The notes under the pieces: model-generated | Seen by the model: only the letters and a program-made list of their open reading frames with translations | What the model was told of the DNA's origin: nothing | Database searches by the model: none | Source: Novosphingobium sp. FKTRR1 | GTDB taxonomy: Bacteria > Pseudomonadota > Alphaproteobacteria > Sphingomonadales > Sphingomonadaceae | Assembly: GCF_020404405.1 (NCBI RefSeq) | Contig: NZ_JAIZDA010000013.1 | Span: 1 to 64,000, forward strand | Direction of reading: 5' to 3' | DNA: 64,000 bases | Part shown: in pieces, positions 24,808 to 33,358 of the stretch | How positions within the stretch are numbered: the first letter of the stretch is position 1 | Layout of the letters: each line of letters begins with the position of its first letter | Translations under genes and position numbers: made by a program

Positions 24808-25695
24808 TCACGGCCGCTTGCGGAACAGCAAGGTCATCCGGTCGCTTTCACCGATCGCCTGATACTTCGCGCGATCCTTGTCCTTGAGGAAATAGGACGG
24901 CGGCAAGGTCCACACGCCATCGGGCCAGTTGGCGCTGTCCTTGGGATTGGCGTTGATCTCGCTCTTGGCGACAAGCTGGAAGCCATTCGCCTCAACCAGC
25001 GCGATCACGTCCTTTTCACGCATGTAGCCCTTGCTGCTGTCGGTTTCGGAGAAGGGCGCGCCCGGCTTGGCGCGATGCTCCTCGATCCCGAGCAGGCCAT
25101 CGTCCTTGAGCAGCGAACGGATCGCCAGCAGGTCGGGGTGAAGCCAGCCATTGGGCCAGATGTTGTGCACCTCGCGCATGATGATGGCGCGATCGACCGT
25201 GCCCTTGCGGGCAGCGGGAATGGTATCGCCGTTGAAGGCAAGGATGCGGCTGGCCGGTACGCCCGTCCACTCCGCAGCCTTGGCCGGGAATTTGTCGGCC
25301 ATGTCCCCCAGAATCTCGCGCCGCTCGGGGGTGAGGTTCACTTCGGCGGGATTGAGGCCGATGTACTGGCCCTTGTCCCCCAGATAGGGGACGAGGATGC
25401 GGGTGAACCAGCCGCCCGACGGCAGATAATCGACCACCGTCATGCCTGGCTTGATCCGGAAGAACGCCAGCGTTTCGGCGGGGTGGCGATAGATGTCGCG
25501 GGCGCGGTCCTTGTCGCGGCGCGGATCGGCGAGCACGGCCAGCAGCGCCGGATCGATCTTCACCGCAGGTTTCGTCGTGGCATAGGGCGCATGCGCTCCG
25601 GTGCCCTTGGCCATGGCCGTGGCGGCAAGGCCCACACCTGCTGCTGTTCCCGCCAGCGCCAGCATGATCCCGGCGAATTTCGCGACCTTGCGCAT
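24808..25695 (-). CDS. Exported class I methyltransferase-like protein
   Basis: A 295-aa protein with a clear signal peptide (MLALAGTAAGVGLAATAMA, cut near residue 29) and a Rossmann methyltransferase-like domain. The SAM motif I is altered to TVVDYLPSGGWFTRIL, with VDRAIIMREVHNIWPNG and LKDDGLLGIEEHRA following as in predicted methyltransferases of this conserved family. SAM is not known in the periplasm, so the domain may have lost or changed its cofactor. ATG at 25695 follows AGGGACAGGA. Function unknown. Confidence 0.8.
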   Translation of the reverse strand: MRKVAKFAGIMLALAGTAAGVGLAATAMAKGTGAHAPYATTKPAVKIDPALLAVLADPRRDKDRARDIYRHPAETLAFFRIKPGMTVVDYLPSGGWFTRILVPYLGDKGQYIGLNPAEVNLTPERREILGDMADKFPAKAAEWTGVPASRILAFNGDTIPAARKGTVDRAIIMREVHNIWPNGWLHPDLLAIRSLLKDDGLLGIEEHRAKPGAPFSETDSSKGYMREKDVIALVEANGFQLVAKSEINANPKDSANWPDGVWTLPPSYFLKDKDRAKYQAIGESDRMTLLFRKRP

Positions 25696-25828
25696 GTTCC
25701 TGTCCCTCTGTTGAACCTGCTCGACGTATCAGGCGCGAGCGATTCGCACCCTAGCTTGGGGCAAGGCGATGACAACCGCGACTTGCGTCCCTATCTCCAC
25801 CGCGACATCTGGAAAGGACCAACACTCC

Positions 25829-26356
25829 ATGGCTGAAGCGATCCTGGCCGGCGGCTGTTTCTGGTGCACCGAGGCGGTGTTCCGCAACCTTGCCGGCGTA
25901 AGCGCGGTCGAAAGCGGCTACATCGGCGGCACCATCGCCAACCCTACCTACAAGCAGGTCTGTTCGGGCAGCACCGGCCATGCCGAAGCGATCCGCGTGA
26001 TCTTTGATCCGGCGCTGATCGGCTATGGCGACTTGCTCGACGTGCATTTCGCCACGCACGATCCGACCCAGCTCAACCGGCAGGGCAACGATGTGGGCAC
26101 GCAATACAGGTCAGCGCTGTTCCCGCTGGATGATGCCCAGCACGCCGAGGCCGAAGCCGGAATCGCCCGCGCCCAAGCCGATCGTGCCGCACCGGTGGTG
26201 ACCACCATCGAAGGCCCCGCCACATGGTATCCGGCCGAGGACTATCATCAGGAATATTGGCAAGGCGAAGGCCAGCGGAACCCCTACTGCCTCGCGGTAA
26301 TCCCGCCCAAGCTGCAGAAGCTGCGCAAGGGCTTTGCCGACCGGCTCAAAGCGTAA
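25829..26356 (+). CDS. msrA: Peptide-methionine (S)-S-oxide reductase
   Basis: A 175-aa MsrA, repairing oxidised methionine in proteins with thioredoxin. The signature GGCFWCTE gives catalytic C10 and C13; GYIGG, HAEAIRV, FATHDPTQLNRQGNDVGTQYRS and YHQEYW are all present. ATG at 25829 begins just before the motif; AAAGGA lies about 11 nt upstream. Convergent with rsmB. Confidence 0.95.
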   Translation: MAEAILAGGCFWCTEAVFRNLAGVSAVESGYIGGTIANPTYKQVCSGSTGHAEAIRVIFDPALIGYGDLLDVHFATHDPTQLNRQGNDVGTQYRSALFPLDDAQHAEAEAGIARAQADRAAPVVTTIEGPATWYPAEDYHQEYWQGEGQRNPYCLAVIPPKLQKLRKGFADRLKA

Positions 26357-26377
26357 GGCCGCCGATCGGCACGGTGT

Positions 26378-26400
26378 CTGGCGGGGATCAGCCCCGCCAG
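26378..26400. other. Hairpin between msrA and rsmB
   Basis: CTGGCGGGG (26378-26386) pairs with CCCCGCCAG (26392-26400), overlapping the rsmB stop. No T-tract on either side; a possible weak bidirectional terminator. Confidence 0.35.
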
Positions 26401-27719
26401 CGCGCCGCGAAGAAGCCGTCGATGCCGCCCGCCTGCGCCAGCATGCCCGGATCGCTGCGCAGCCAGCCCTGCCCGCTCGGCGCGATGCCTGCGGGCAATT
26501 CGGCGGCATCGATCGGAGCGGGAGCAAGGCCGCTCACCGATGCGGCCTGCGCCTCGCCCTCCTCGGGTTCAAGCGAGCAGACGGCATAGACCAGCACACC
26601 ACCGGGTGCGAGCCATTGGCTGGCACGCGCCAGAAGCGCGGCTTGCAGTTCGACCAGTTCGGCGATGCGCGGCAGGCGGTGCATCACGTCGGGATGGCGC
26701 CGGGCGGTGCCGGTGGCGCTGCACGGGGCGTCGATCAGGATCGCATCGAACCTGGCGTCCGGCTCCCACGTCAAAGCGTCGGCCACCACGACATCTGCCG
26801 ACAGACCGGTGCGCGCAAGGTTCGCGGTCAGCCGCTCCACGCGCCGGGCGGACTTGTCGAGCGCGGTCACCTGCCAGCCGGTTGCGGCCAGTTGCAGCGT
26901 CTTGCCACCGGGTGCGGCGCAAAGATCAAGCGCGCGGCCGGTTCCGGTGCCGATCAACCGGGCGGGCAAGCTGGCGGCCAGATCCTGCACCCACCACGCG
27001 CCATCGGCGAATCCGGGCAGGCTTTCCACCGCCGTGCCGCGCGGCAGGCGCACATGGCCGGGCAGCAACGAATGGCCGCCCAGCCGCTCGGTCCAAAGCG
27101 CGGTTTCCGCAGCATCGCGCAGCGTCACGTCGAGCGGCGGCGGTTCGGCAAGGCCAGCGGCAATCGCATCGACCCGTCCGGGCCATGCGGCTTGCCAGCG
27201 CGCGGCGACCGTGGCTGGCAGGGTCAGCGCCTCGGGCAGTGTACCCGCATCACGCAGCACCGCCGAAAACACGCCATGCGCCAGACGGCGTGGGCCACCG
27301 GTGAGCAGCGGCAGGCCCGTGGCGATGACCGCATGCGGCGGCAGGCCCAGCCGCAGCGCCTGCGCCAGCATCAACCGCAGCACGGCGCGGGCCTTGGCAT
27401 CTTCGGGCAGATTGTCGCGGGTATGCGCATCGATCAGCGCGTCAAAGTCGGGCAGGCGGCGTAGCGCTTCATGCACGATGGCGAGCGCGAGCGCGCGGTC
27501 GTCGGCACGCTCGATCGCGCGCAACAGCGGCGGCGCGGCCTGATCGAGCGGGTCGCCCCGGCGCAGTACCGCATCCATCAGGCGCAGCGCGGCCAGCCGG
27601 GCGGGCACACCCGGCGCGTCGGCGGGACGGCTGGATTTCTGGCCGGAGTTCGGGCCAGTGTTCGGGCCAGTGTTCAGGCCAGTGTTCGGGGCGGACGGGG
27701 GAGGACTGGATCGCGACAT
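26388..27719 (-). CDS. rsmB: 16S rRNA (cytosine-C5) methyltransferase, RsmB/Sun family
   Basis: A 443-aa RsmB-type enzyme: an N-terminal NusB-like RNA-binding region (about 38-165) and a C-terminal SAM domain with LDLCAAPGGKTLQLA, DAPCSATGT (catalytic Cys region) and YAVCSLEPEEGE. It methylates C5 of a 16S rRNA cytosine. The N-terminal tail carries repeated NTGP units (residues about 12-25) encoded by a 12-bp tandem repeat, which the family normally lacks. The first ATG lies before that repeat. Confidence 0.9.
   Translation of the reverse strand: MSRSSPPPSAPNTGLNTGPNTGPNSGQKSSRPADAPGVPARLAALRLMDAVLRRGDPLDQAAPPLLRAIERADDRALALAIVHEALRRLPDFDALIDAHTRDNLPEDAKARAVLRLMLAQALRLGLPPHAVIATGLPLLTGGPRRLAHGVFSAVLRDAGTLPEALTLPATVAARWQAAWPGRVDAIAAGLAEPPPLDVTLRDAAETALWTERLGGHSLLPGHVRLPRGTAVESLPGFADGAWWVQDLAASLPARLIGTGTGRALDLCAAPGGKTLQLAATGWQVTALDKSARRVERLTANLARTGLSADVVVADALTWEPDARFDAILIDAPCSATGTARRHPDVMHRLPRIAELVELQAALLARASQWLAPGGVLVYAVCSLEPEEGEAQAASVSGLAPAPIDAAELPAGIAPSGQGWLRSDPGMLAQAGGIDGFFAARWRG
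27648..27691. repeat. 12-bp tandem repeat in the rsmB 5' end
   Basis: GTTCGGGCCAGT is repeated three full times (one copy with G to A) plus a partial fourth, encoding Asn-Thr-Gly-Pro-like units in frame on the minus strand. Length changes would keep the frame. Confidence 0.8.
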
Positions 27720-27792
27720 CGTGCCCCGCCTATCGGCGCTTATGCCCCACTTGGCAATTGCGCTCGGTCGTCGGCGGGTTCATCTGGGTGTC

Positions 27793-27969
27793 ATGGACAA
27801 ACCGACGCCCCGCGCCACCCGGCGGCCCGAAAGCTTTACCCCTCCCGCACACTGGACCAATCTGCCGGTGCCCGAACCGCGCGCGGTCGAACGCGGCGAA
27901 GATCCCGACGGGCTTGACCCCACCCGCTATGGCGACTGGGAACGCAACGGCATCGCCATCGACTTCTGA
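27793..27969 (+). CDS. DUF1674 / SDHAF4-like small protein
   Basis: A 58-aa protein whose C-terminus DGLDPTRYGDWERNGIAIDF matches the conserved tail of DUF1674, the family of succinate dehydrogenase assembly factor 4, which helps mature flavinylated SdhA. ATG at 27793 gives the normal length. Divergent from rsmB. Confidence 0.85.
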   Translation: MDKPTPRATRRPESFTPPAHWTNLPVPEPRAVERGEDPDGLDPTRYGDWERNGIAIDF

Positions 27970-27990
27970 TCACCCGGCCGGTTGCGGGTT

Positions 27991-29529
27991 TCAGCCCGGA
28001 GTCTGCGCCAGCGGCGGCAACGGATGCCAGCCCCACGGATTGGGCGTGATGCCTGCGCCAAGACTGCGCGCCATCAGCCAGCGGATCGGTCGGGCCAGCG
28101 GAATGAAGCCATTGGCGGCAGTGATTTCGGCCTCTGCCCGGGTCAGCAACTGGCTGCGCCGCAACGGGTCGGCTTCGCGCATCGCCTGTTCGACCAAGGC
28201 ATCGCCCACCGCATTGCAGGCTGGCCGGATCGCGGCGCACGATAGCTGGTTCAGGAACCACGTGGCACGGGGATAACGCGCCACCAGGTCGACCAGCCGC
28301 AAGTCGCCATGGCCGCTTTCGGGAACCCGCTGCAGCGCCGCGCCGATGGCGGCGAAATCGGCCTGCAACTGCGCGAGCACCAGCCTTGATCCCGGACCGT
28401 CGGTCATGGCGATGGTGATGGTCAGCGGCTTGCCGCTCAGTTTGCGCCAATGCGCCACCCGCTGCGCCGCCTGCGCCCTGCGCTGGGCCATGCCGATGCC
28501 GCTCCAGCGCTCACCGACGGCGCCTTCGTCACCATCCATGCCGGGCGCGACCAGTCGGGTGGTCGGTTGCCAGCCATCGATGCCAATGCGGGCGACCAGC
28601 GCGTCGCGATCGACCGCCAGCGCCAGCGCTTCGCGGTTGGGCGGCTCGGCCAGAAAGCCGTCGGCGCGCTCCACCGCCAGACCGTAAAGCCCGGTGACCG
28701 GATCGAGCAGGAGATTGCCGCGAGTCAGCCGACTGCCCGTGGCCAAGGGCAGCGAATCGATCGTTCCGCCGAGTACCACGTCGACCGCGCCGCCATTGAA
28801 GCGCTCGACCGCGCGTTCGGCCCGGTCGAATTCGATGTGCAGCGCGCGGGTTGCGCCAGCCGGCGTGCCCGGATCGCCGCCAGCGCCTTTGCGCGCGGGC
28901 AGCAGCAGCAGGCCATCGTTGAACGCCCGCGCGGTCATCGCGCCAGCCGTGCGCGCCCGGCCAGCGTTGGACGATGACACACGACCGGTTTCAGGCAAGG
29001 TCAGTTCGGGTTGCGCCAACAGCGTCAGCAGATCGGGCTGCGGCGCGGCGAGGTCGATCTCCACCACCCGTTCGGCCATGGCGCGTACTGCGGTGACCGG
29101 CAGCAGATCGCGCCCCAATGGCAAATCGGACTGGGCCGCTATCGCGCGCTTGAGCGATTGCGCCACGGCCTGTGCGGTAATCCGGCCGCCCCCGCCCCAG
29201 TATCCTTCGCGCAGGCGGAAAATGTAGCTGGTGCCGTCGGCCGTCACGATCCAGCGTTCGGCCAGTCCCGGCACCACGCGCCCTTCGGCATCGAAGCCGA
29301 CCAGTCCTGCCCGAGTCGCTGCACGCAAGGGCAAGCCCGCTTCCGATGGATTGACCTGATCGTCGCGCGCGTCAGCAGCGGTGCCGATCAACGCCACGCC
29401 CAGCGCACCCTGCTCGCGATTGCAAGCGCCCGGCAACAGCGCCAGCAATGGCAGCAAAAGGGCCAGGTGCAGCCGGGAACCGCTGTGGAGGCGGGGCCGT
29501 TGTCGGTAGTGGAGCCGGAAACGCGCCAT
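27991..29529 (-). CDS. Family 5 (peptide-type) solute-binding lipoprotein
   Basis: A 512-aa extracellular solute-binding protein of the oligopeptide/nickel family. The lipobox LLPGAC follows a hydrophobic signal, so it is a membrane-anchored lipoprotein. GLAERWIVTADGTSYIFRLREGYWGGG is the characteristic family 5 entry, and NREALALAVDRDALV lies mid-protein. No ABC permease or ATPase gene is adjacent, so it may serve a distant transporter or another role. The start at 29529 puts the basic n-region just before the hydrophobic stretch. Confidence 0.82.
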   Translation of the reverse strand: MARFRLHYRQRPRLHSGSRLHLALLLPLLALLPGACNREQGALGVALIGTAADARDDQVNPSEAGLPLRAATRAGLVGFDAEGRVVPGLAERWIVTADGTSYIFRLREGYWGGGGRITAQAVAQSLKRAIAAQSDLPLGRDLLPVTAVRAMAERVVEIDLAAPQPDLLTLLAQPELTLPETGRVSSSNAGRARTAGAMTARAFNDGLLLLPARKGAGGDPGTPAGATRALHIEFDRAERAVERFNGGAVDVVLGGTIDSLPLATGSRLTRGNLLLDPVTGLYGLAVERADGFLAEPPNREALALAVDRDALVARIGIDGWQPTTRLVAPGMDGDEGAVGERWSGIGMAQRRAQAAQRVAHWRKLSGKPLTITIAMTDGPGSRLVLAQLQADFAAIGAALQRVPESGHGDLRLVDLVARYPRATWFLNQLSCAAIRPACNAVGDALVEQAMREADPLRRSQLLTRAEAEITAANGFIPLARPIRWLMARSLGAGITPNPWGWHPLPPLAQTPG

Positions 29530-29587
29530 GGCCTCGGCGTTTAGCACAGCGTGTGCGCGTGGTCAGCGCCCGGACGATGGCGAATGA

Positions 29588-29953
29588 TCAGATCTTGCAC
29601 AGGCGCTTGGTATCCACCGTCGAGACCAGCGGGCGGGCATAGCGCGGCACGACCGCATCGGGCTGGGTGGACGCCGGTGCGCGCACCAGCTTGGGGTCGA
29701 TCGGCTCGGCAAAGGCGATGCCGAAGCGGTTGTCCTGAATCCATGCGACGGTGCCATCGACCCAGCCGATGTTGCGCAAGTTGACCTCGATGACGGTGCC
29801 GCGCGAAACCTTGACGTTGCCTTCGGCCATCATGCCGCCGGCCGACAGGTTGCGTACCCGCACCTTGTGTTCGCCACCGCTGCCGAACAGACGCAAGTCC
29901 GCCGTCAGGAAAAGGCTGTCCCGTCCAAGCTGCCGATGGTCGATATCTGTCAC
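29588..29953 (-). CDS. PilZ-domain protein
   Basis: A small single-domain PilZ protein, a likely cyclic-di-GMP receptor. The binding signature is RQLGR (RxxxR) near the N-terminus followed by VRNLSAGGM (N-x-S-x-x-G). The GTG start at 29953 (121 aa) is preferred since GGAAC lies upstream and the RxxxR follows within 10 codons; in-frame ATGs at 30016 and 30073 would add non-conserved residues. No cyclase or phosphodiesterase is nearby. Confidence 0.8.
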   Translation of the reverse strand: MTDIDHRQLGRDSLFLTADLRLFGSGGEHKVRVRNLSAGGMMAEGNVKVSRGTVIEVNLRNIGWVDGTVAWIQDNRFGIAFAEPIDPKLVRAPASTQPDAVVPRYARPLVSTVDTKRLCKI

Positions 29954-30207
29954 CACCCGGTTCCCGTCGCAAGTTCCAGCACGTTGCTGCCGAAGCCATC
30001 CATCAATGGGCCACATTGGGCTGGCCGCACGCCCAAGGCAAGTGCGACCCGGCCGCAAACGCGGACCCGACATCCAAGCCTAGGCAGCAGTGGCAAAAAA
30101 AGCGTTAATTCGTTGCGGGCATACACGTCAGGAAGCGGCCCGATTGCCCCGAATCAGGACAGTCGGGCCGTTCGAGATCGCATCAGCTTGCAGCTGCGAT
30201 CAGGCAA

Positions 30208-30666
30208 TCACTGATCGCGCGAAATCTTCTCGCGCCGTTCGTGCGCGCCCTGCGCCTCGACGGTCATCGTGGCGATCGGACGCGCGATCAGCCGCCCCAG
30301 ACCGATCGGTTCGCCGGTCACTTCGCAATAGCCGTATTCGCCTTCATCGATCCGGCGCATGGCGGAATCGATCTTGGCGATCAGCTTGCGCTGGCGATCG
30401 CGGGTGCGCAGTTCGATGCCCCAGTCGGTCTCGCTCGAGGCGCGGTCGTTGAGGTCGGGTTCGCGAATCGGCCCTTCCTGCAAGGCCGAAAGCGTGTTCT
30501 CGGACGCCGACAGGATCGATTTCTTCCACTGCAGCAGCAGCTTGCGGAAATAGTCCAGTTGCGCCTCGGACATGTAGGGTTCGTCATCACTCGGAACATA
30601 TTCGCCTGCCAGTGCCCGACGGGCTTTGGCCAGAACGTCAATCTCGTCACCCAGAACCCCAGCCAT
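30208..30666 (-). CDS. dksA: RNA polymerase-binding factor DksA
   Basis: A 152-aa DksA, which enters the RNA polymerase secondary channel and works with ppGpp. It has the coiled-coil with DD-containing N-region (PSDDEPYMSEAQLDYFRKLL) and the C-terminal YGYCEVTGEPIGLGRLIARPIATMTVEAQ. Only one of the four zinc-finger cysteines of the E. coli protein remains, as usual in alphaproteobacteria. ATG at 30666 is preceded by GGAGGG. Confidence 0.93.
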   Translation of the reverse strand: MAGVLGDEIDVLAKARRALAGEYVPSDDEPYMSEAQLDYFRKLLLQWKKSILSASENTLSALQEGPIREPDLNDRASSETDWGIELRTRDRQRKLIAKIDSAMRRIDEGEYGYCEVTGEPIGLGRLIARPIATMTVEAQGAHERREKISRDQ

Positions 30667-31033
30667 TCGGCCCTCCGCGTAGCCCGCCTTATGACCCAGA
30701 CCTTGCCGCCTTGCCGTTCCGTCCTGCCCTGCAGGACAAGAAACCGGGACAGCGCAAAGGCTTGGTTTGAGCGCGCCTATACGGGCGGCCAGAAACCCGC
30801 ACAAGCCATTCCTTGCGCCCTATTGCGCGGTCCGAGCCAAGATCGCGACGAAACGTGTCTGACCGATGCCGATTGTTGCCTCCATTCTGGAGATAATGCG
30901 CCGATCCCGAGAAATCGTCGGGCCAAGAACTGTCGGTTAACGCTTTGTTGACCAAACTCGTCAACTCTTGGGACTGCGGGAGGCTCCGGTCCGGTGCCGA
31001 TTCCGCAAGCGAACACGATGGGGTTCACGGCAC
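30667..31033. other. Intergenic region between dksA and the Sel1 gene
   Basis: 367 bp without a supported gene. It should hold the leftward dksA promoter. TTAA-N7-TTGA at 30937-30951 resembles a CtrA box with one mismatch, not strong enough to call. The 3' end has the duplication described at 31018. Confidence 0.4.
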
Positions 31034-31049
31034 ATGGGGTTCACGGGAC
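31018..31049. repeat. 16-bp tandem duplication carrying the start codon
   Basis: ATGGGGTTCACGGCAC (31018-31033) is followed directly by ATGGGGTTCACGGGAC (31034-31049), one mismatch. Each copy carries an ATG, but the shift of 16 puts them in different frames; only the second opens the Sel1 gene. Confidence 0.85.
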
Positions 31050-31420
31050 AGGGCACGATCAAGCTGGTGGTGGACACCGGTTTGCCAAACGGAGGGATCG
31101 CCGCCTCCGACACGCGATTCGCCGATGACAGCGAAGCACGAGGGGTCATGGCCGGTTGTCTGGCCGCCGCCGCGCAAGGGTGCATGGACGGATACTTCGA
31201 TCTGGGCGTCGCCTTCAGCACCGGCAGCCACGGCTTCGACTGCGATCTGGTCGAGGCGCACAAGTGGTTCAATCTGGCCGCAGTGGGCGGTCATCCCGAA
31301 GCCGCCCGCGTGCGCGCCGAAGTGGCCGACGACATGACCGCGCGCGAAATCGCCGAAGCGCAGCGCCGCGCCCGCGAATGGCTGCGCAACCAGACGACCA
31401 CGAACATCCGAGCGGCCTGA
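31034..31420 (+). CDS. Sel1-repeat protein
   Basis: A 128-aa protein with a Sel1-type repeat (YFDLGVAFSTGSHGFDCDLVEAHKWFNLAAVGGHPEAARVR in residues about 55-95), a helical hairpin for protein contacts, followed by a basic amphipathic helix. The Sel1 unit is extended by the GSHGFDCD insertion. No signal peptide. Start at the second of two duplicated ATGs; no clear ribosome site. Function unknown. Confidence 0.7.
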   Translation: MGFTGQGTIKLVVDTGLPNGGIAASDTRFADDSEARGVMAGCLAAAAQGCMDGYFDLGVAFSTGSHGFDCDLVEAHKWFNLAAVGGHPEAARVRAEVADDMTAREIAEAQRRAREWLRNQTTTNIRAA

Positions 31421-31448
31421 CCACGCGCTCAGGCCGGTTCAACCCGGC

Positions 31449-32579
31449 TCAACCCTTGCGGAACGGGGTGTGCTGGCCCAGCACCAACTGATCCTGCGCG
31501 ATCCCGGCGCGCTCGCGCACCAGATAGTCGGCCACCGCCGCGCGGAACTGCGGATCGACGATGTAGTGCGCCGACACGGTCTGCACCGGCTCATAGCCCC
31601 GCGCCAGCTTGTGCTGGCCTTGCGCGCCTGCTTCCACCCGCGACAGCCCCAGCGCAATGGCCGCATCGATCGCCTGATAATAGCACAGTTCGAAGTGCAG
31701 GAACGGCTTGTCGACCACCGCCCCCCAGTACCGTCCGTACAGGGTGTCGGCGCCGATGAAGTTGAGCGCGCCCGCCACCGGCATCTCGTCGATGAAGGCC
31801 AGCACCAGCAGCACTTTGTCGGCCATCCGTTCGCCCAGCAGCGAAAAGGCCGCGCGCGTCAGGTACGGCGTGCCCCACTTGCGCGCGCCGGTATCCTGAT
31901 AGAACTGCCAGAACGCATCCCAGTGCTCGGGCCGGATCGCATCGCCGGTCAGCGCGCGGATGGTCACGCCATCCTGCGCCTTGGCCCGTTCCTTGCGCAA
32001 GTTCTTGCGCTTGTCCGATGACAGCGCCCCCAGAAAGTCGTCAAAGCTGGCATAGCCATGGTTGCGCCAGTGGAACTGAAGGTCGGACCGGGGCATCCAC
32101 CCGGCCGCTTCGAACAGCGGCACCTGTTCGGGCGCAATGAACGTGGCGTGGGCCGAGGACAGCTCGTTCTCCTCGCACAGCATCTCTGCCGCGCGCAGCA
32201 GCGCCGGGGCAAGGTCGGGCCGGTCGCCCAGCAGCAGGCGCGGACCGGTGGCAGGGGTGAACGGCACGCTGATCTGCAGCTTGGGGTAATAGGCGCCCCC
32301 GGCGCGATGCCACGCATCGGCCCATGCATGGTCGAACACATATTCGCCCTGACTGTGCCGCTTGAGATAGGCGGGCAATGCGGCGGCAGGGCGTCCCGCC
32401 TCGTCCTCGATCACGATCGGCAGCGGCGCCCAGCCGCTGCGCCCGCCGACACTGCCCGATTCTTCAAGCAACGTCAGGAAGGTATGGCTGACAAAGGGAT
32501 TGCCGTCGCCCGCCATCCGGTCCCAGTCGTGTGCCGCGATGTCACCGACCGACTGGTGGATGTGGGCCGCAACGCTCAT
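31449..32579 (-). CDS. FemAB-like GNAT acyltransferase family protein
   Basis: A 376-aa member of the conserved FemAB_like family (double GNAT fold), annotated as a putative peptidoglycan-related aminoacyl/acyl transferase. Family stretches: NPFVSHTFLTLLEESGSVG, YVFDHAWADAWHRAG, SDKRKNLRKERAKA and GLSRVEAGAQGQHKLARGYEP. Last gene of a leftward operon; its ATG overlaps the stop of the phosphodiesterase gene (ATGA). Substrate not established. Confidence 0.85.
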   Translation of the reverse strand: MSVAAHIHQSVGDIAAHDWDRMAGDGNPFVSHTFLTLLEESGSVGGRSGWAPLPIVIEDEAGRPAAALPAYLKRHSQGEYVFDHAWADAWHRAGGAYYPKLQISVPFTPATGPRLLLGDRPDLAPALLRAAEMLCEENELSSAHATFIAPEQVPLFEAAGWMPRSDLQFHWRNHGYASFDDFLGALSSDKRKNLRKERAKAQDGVTIRALTGDAIRPEHWDAFWQFYQDTGARKWGTPYLTRAAFSLLGERMADKVLLVLAFIDEMPVAGALNFIGADTLYGRYWGAVVDKPFLHFELCYYQAIDAAIALGLSRVEAGAQGQHKLARGYEPVQTVSAHYIVDPQFRAAVADYLVRERAGIAQDQLVLGQHTPFRKG

Positions 32580-33358
32580 TCGACCCCTTCACCTTCGGCA
32601 ATGGCCGCATCGGCATACATGAAGGCGACCTGACGCCGGGCCGGGCTGTCGACCGTCCAGGTCAGCACCGGCAAGCCGCGGCGGCGCTGCGCTCCGGCAA
32701 AGCGGCTGGGCAGATCGCGCACGTCATAGGCCAGAAAGTCGGGTCGGGCGTGCCACAGTGCCAGATGGCGGCGGTACTTGCCGGTCATCGTACGGCGGCC
32801 GTCCTCGGTCACCACCAGCCCGCGCACCGTGTGCGGCGAATAACGCGCGAACCAGCGCGATACCCGCGAATCGAAGCTCATCACCGCCACCGGCCCGCGA
32901 TAGCCTTCCAGTTGGCGACGGACCGCCAGACACAGCGGCGCGACCCGCGTGCCGGGTCTGGCCTTCACCTCGATCAGCAGCGGGACTTTGCCTTCGACCA
33001 GATCGAGCAAGCGCCGCAAGGTCGGGATCGTTTCGGCGCGGCTGGCGCTGTTGCCCAATGGCAGCACCGCCAGTTCGGCCGCGCTGCGCTCGATCACCGC
33101 GCCGCTTTGCCCGGTCAGCCGCTCAAGCTCCCAGTCGTGGAACACCACCGCATGGCCATCGCTCGACCGCTGGACATCGCATTCGATGCCCATCCCGCGC
33201 GCCAGCGCTCCGGCAAAGGCCGAAGGACCATTTTCGGGAAGGCCCGCGCCATGCAGCCCGCGATGGGCGTAGATCACCCCGCGCAGCCAGCCCACGCGCC
33301 GGTCATTCGGCGCGGGAGCCAGCTGCCGGTCAAGCAGCGCTAACAGCAAATACAGCAT
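32576..33358 (-). CDS. ugpQ: Glycerophosphodiester phosphodiesterase
   Basis: A 260-aa glycerophosphodiester phosphodiesterase, cleaving deacylated phospholipids to glycerol 3-phosphate and an alcohol. The signature is AHRGLHGAGLPENGPSAF with GIECDVQRSSDGHAVVFHD, then LLIEVKA. ATG at 33358 gives a hydrophobic start (MLYLLLALL), so it may be membrane-associated. It overlaps the RidA gene by 29 bp and the FemAB-like gene by 4 bp. Confidence 0.9.
   Translation of the reverse strand: MLYLLLALLDRQLAPAPNDRRVGWLRGVIYAHRGLHGAGLPENGPSAFAGALARGMGIECDVQRSSDGHAVVFHDWELERLTGQSGAVIERSAAELAVLPLGNSASRAETIPTLRRLLDLVEGKVPLLIEVKARPGTRVAPLCLAVRRQLEGYRGPVAVMSFDSRVSRWFARYSPHTVRGLVVTEDGRRTMTGKYRRHLALWHARPDFLAYDVRDLPSRFAGAQRRRGLPVLTWTVDSPARRQVAFMYADAAIAEGEGVE

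Noticed and set aside
23392..25836. Very long open frame on the plus strand (over 800 codons).
   Set aside because: Antisense to folK, the amidase and the methyltransferase-like gene, with no recognisable domain; a by-product of high GC content.
30937..30951. CtrA-like box TTAA-N7-TTGA.
   Set aside because: One mismatch in a short degenerate motif, and no clear promoter geometry for either neighbour.
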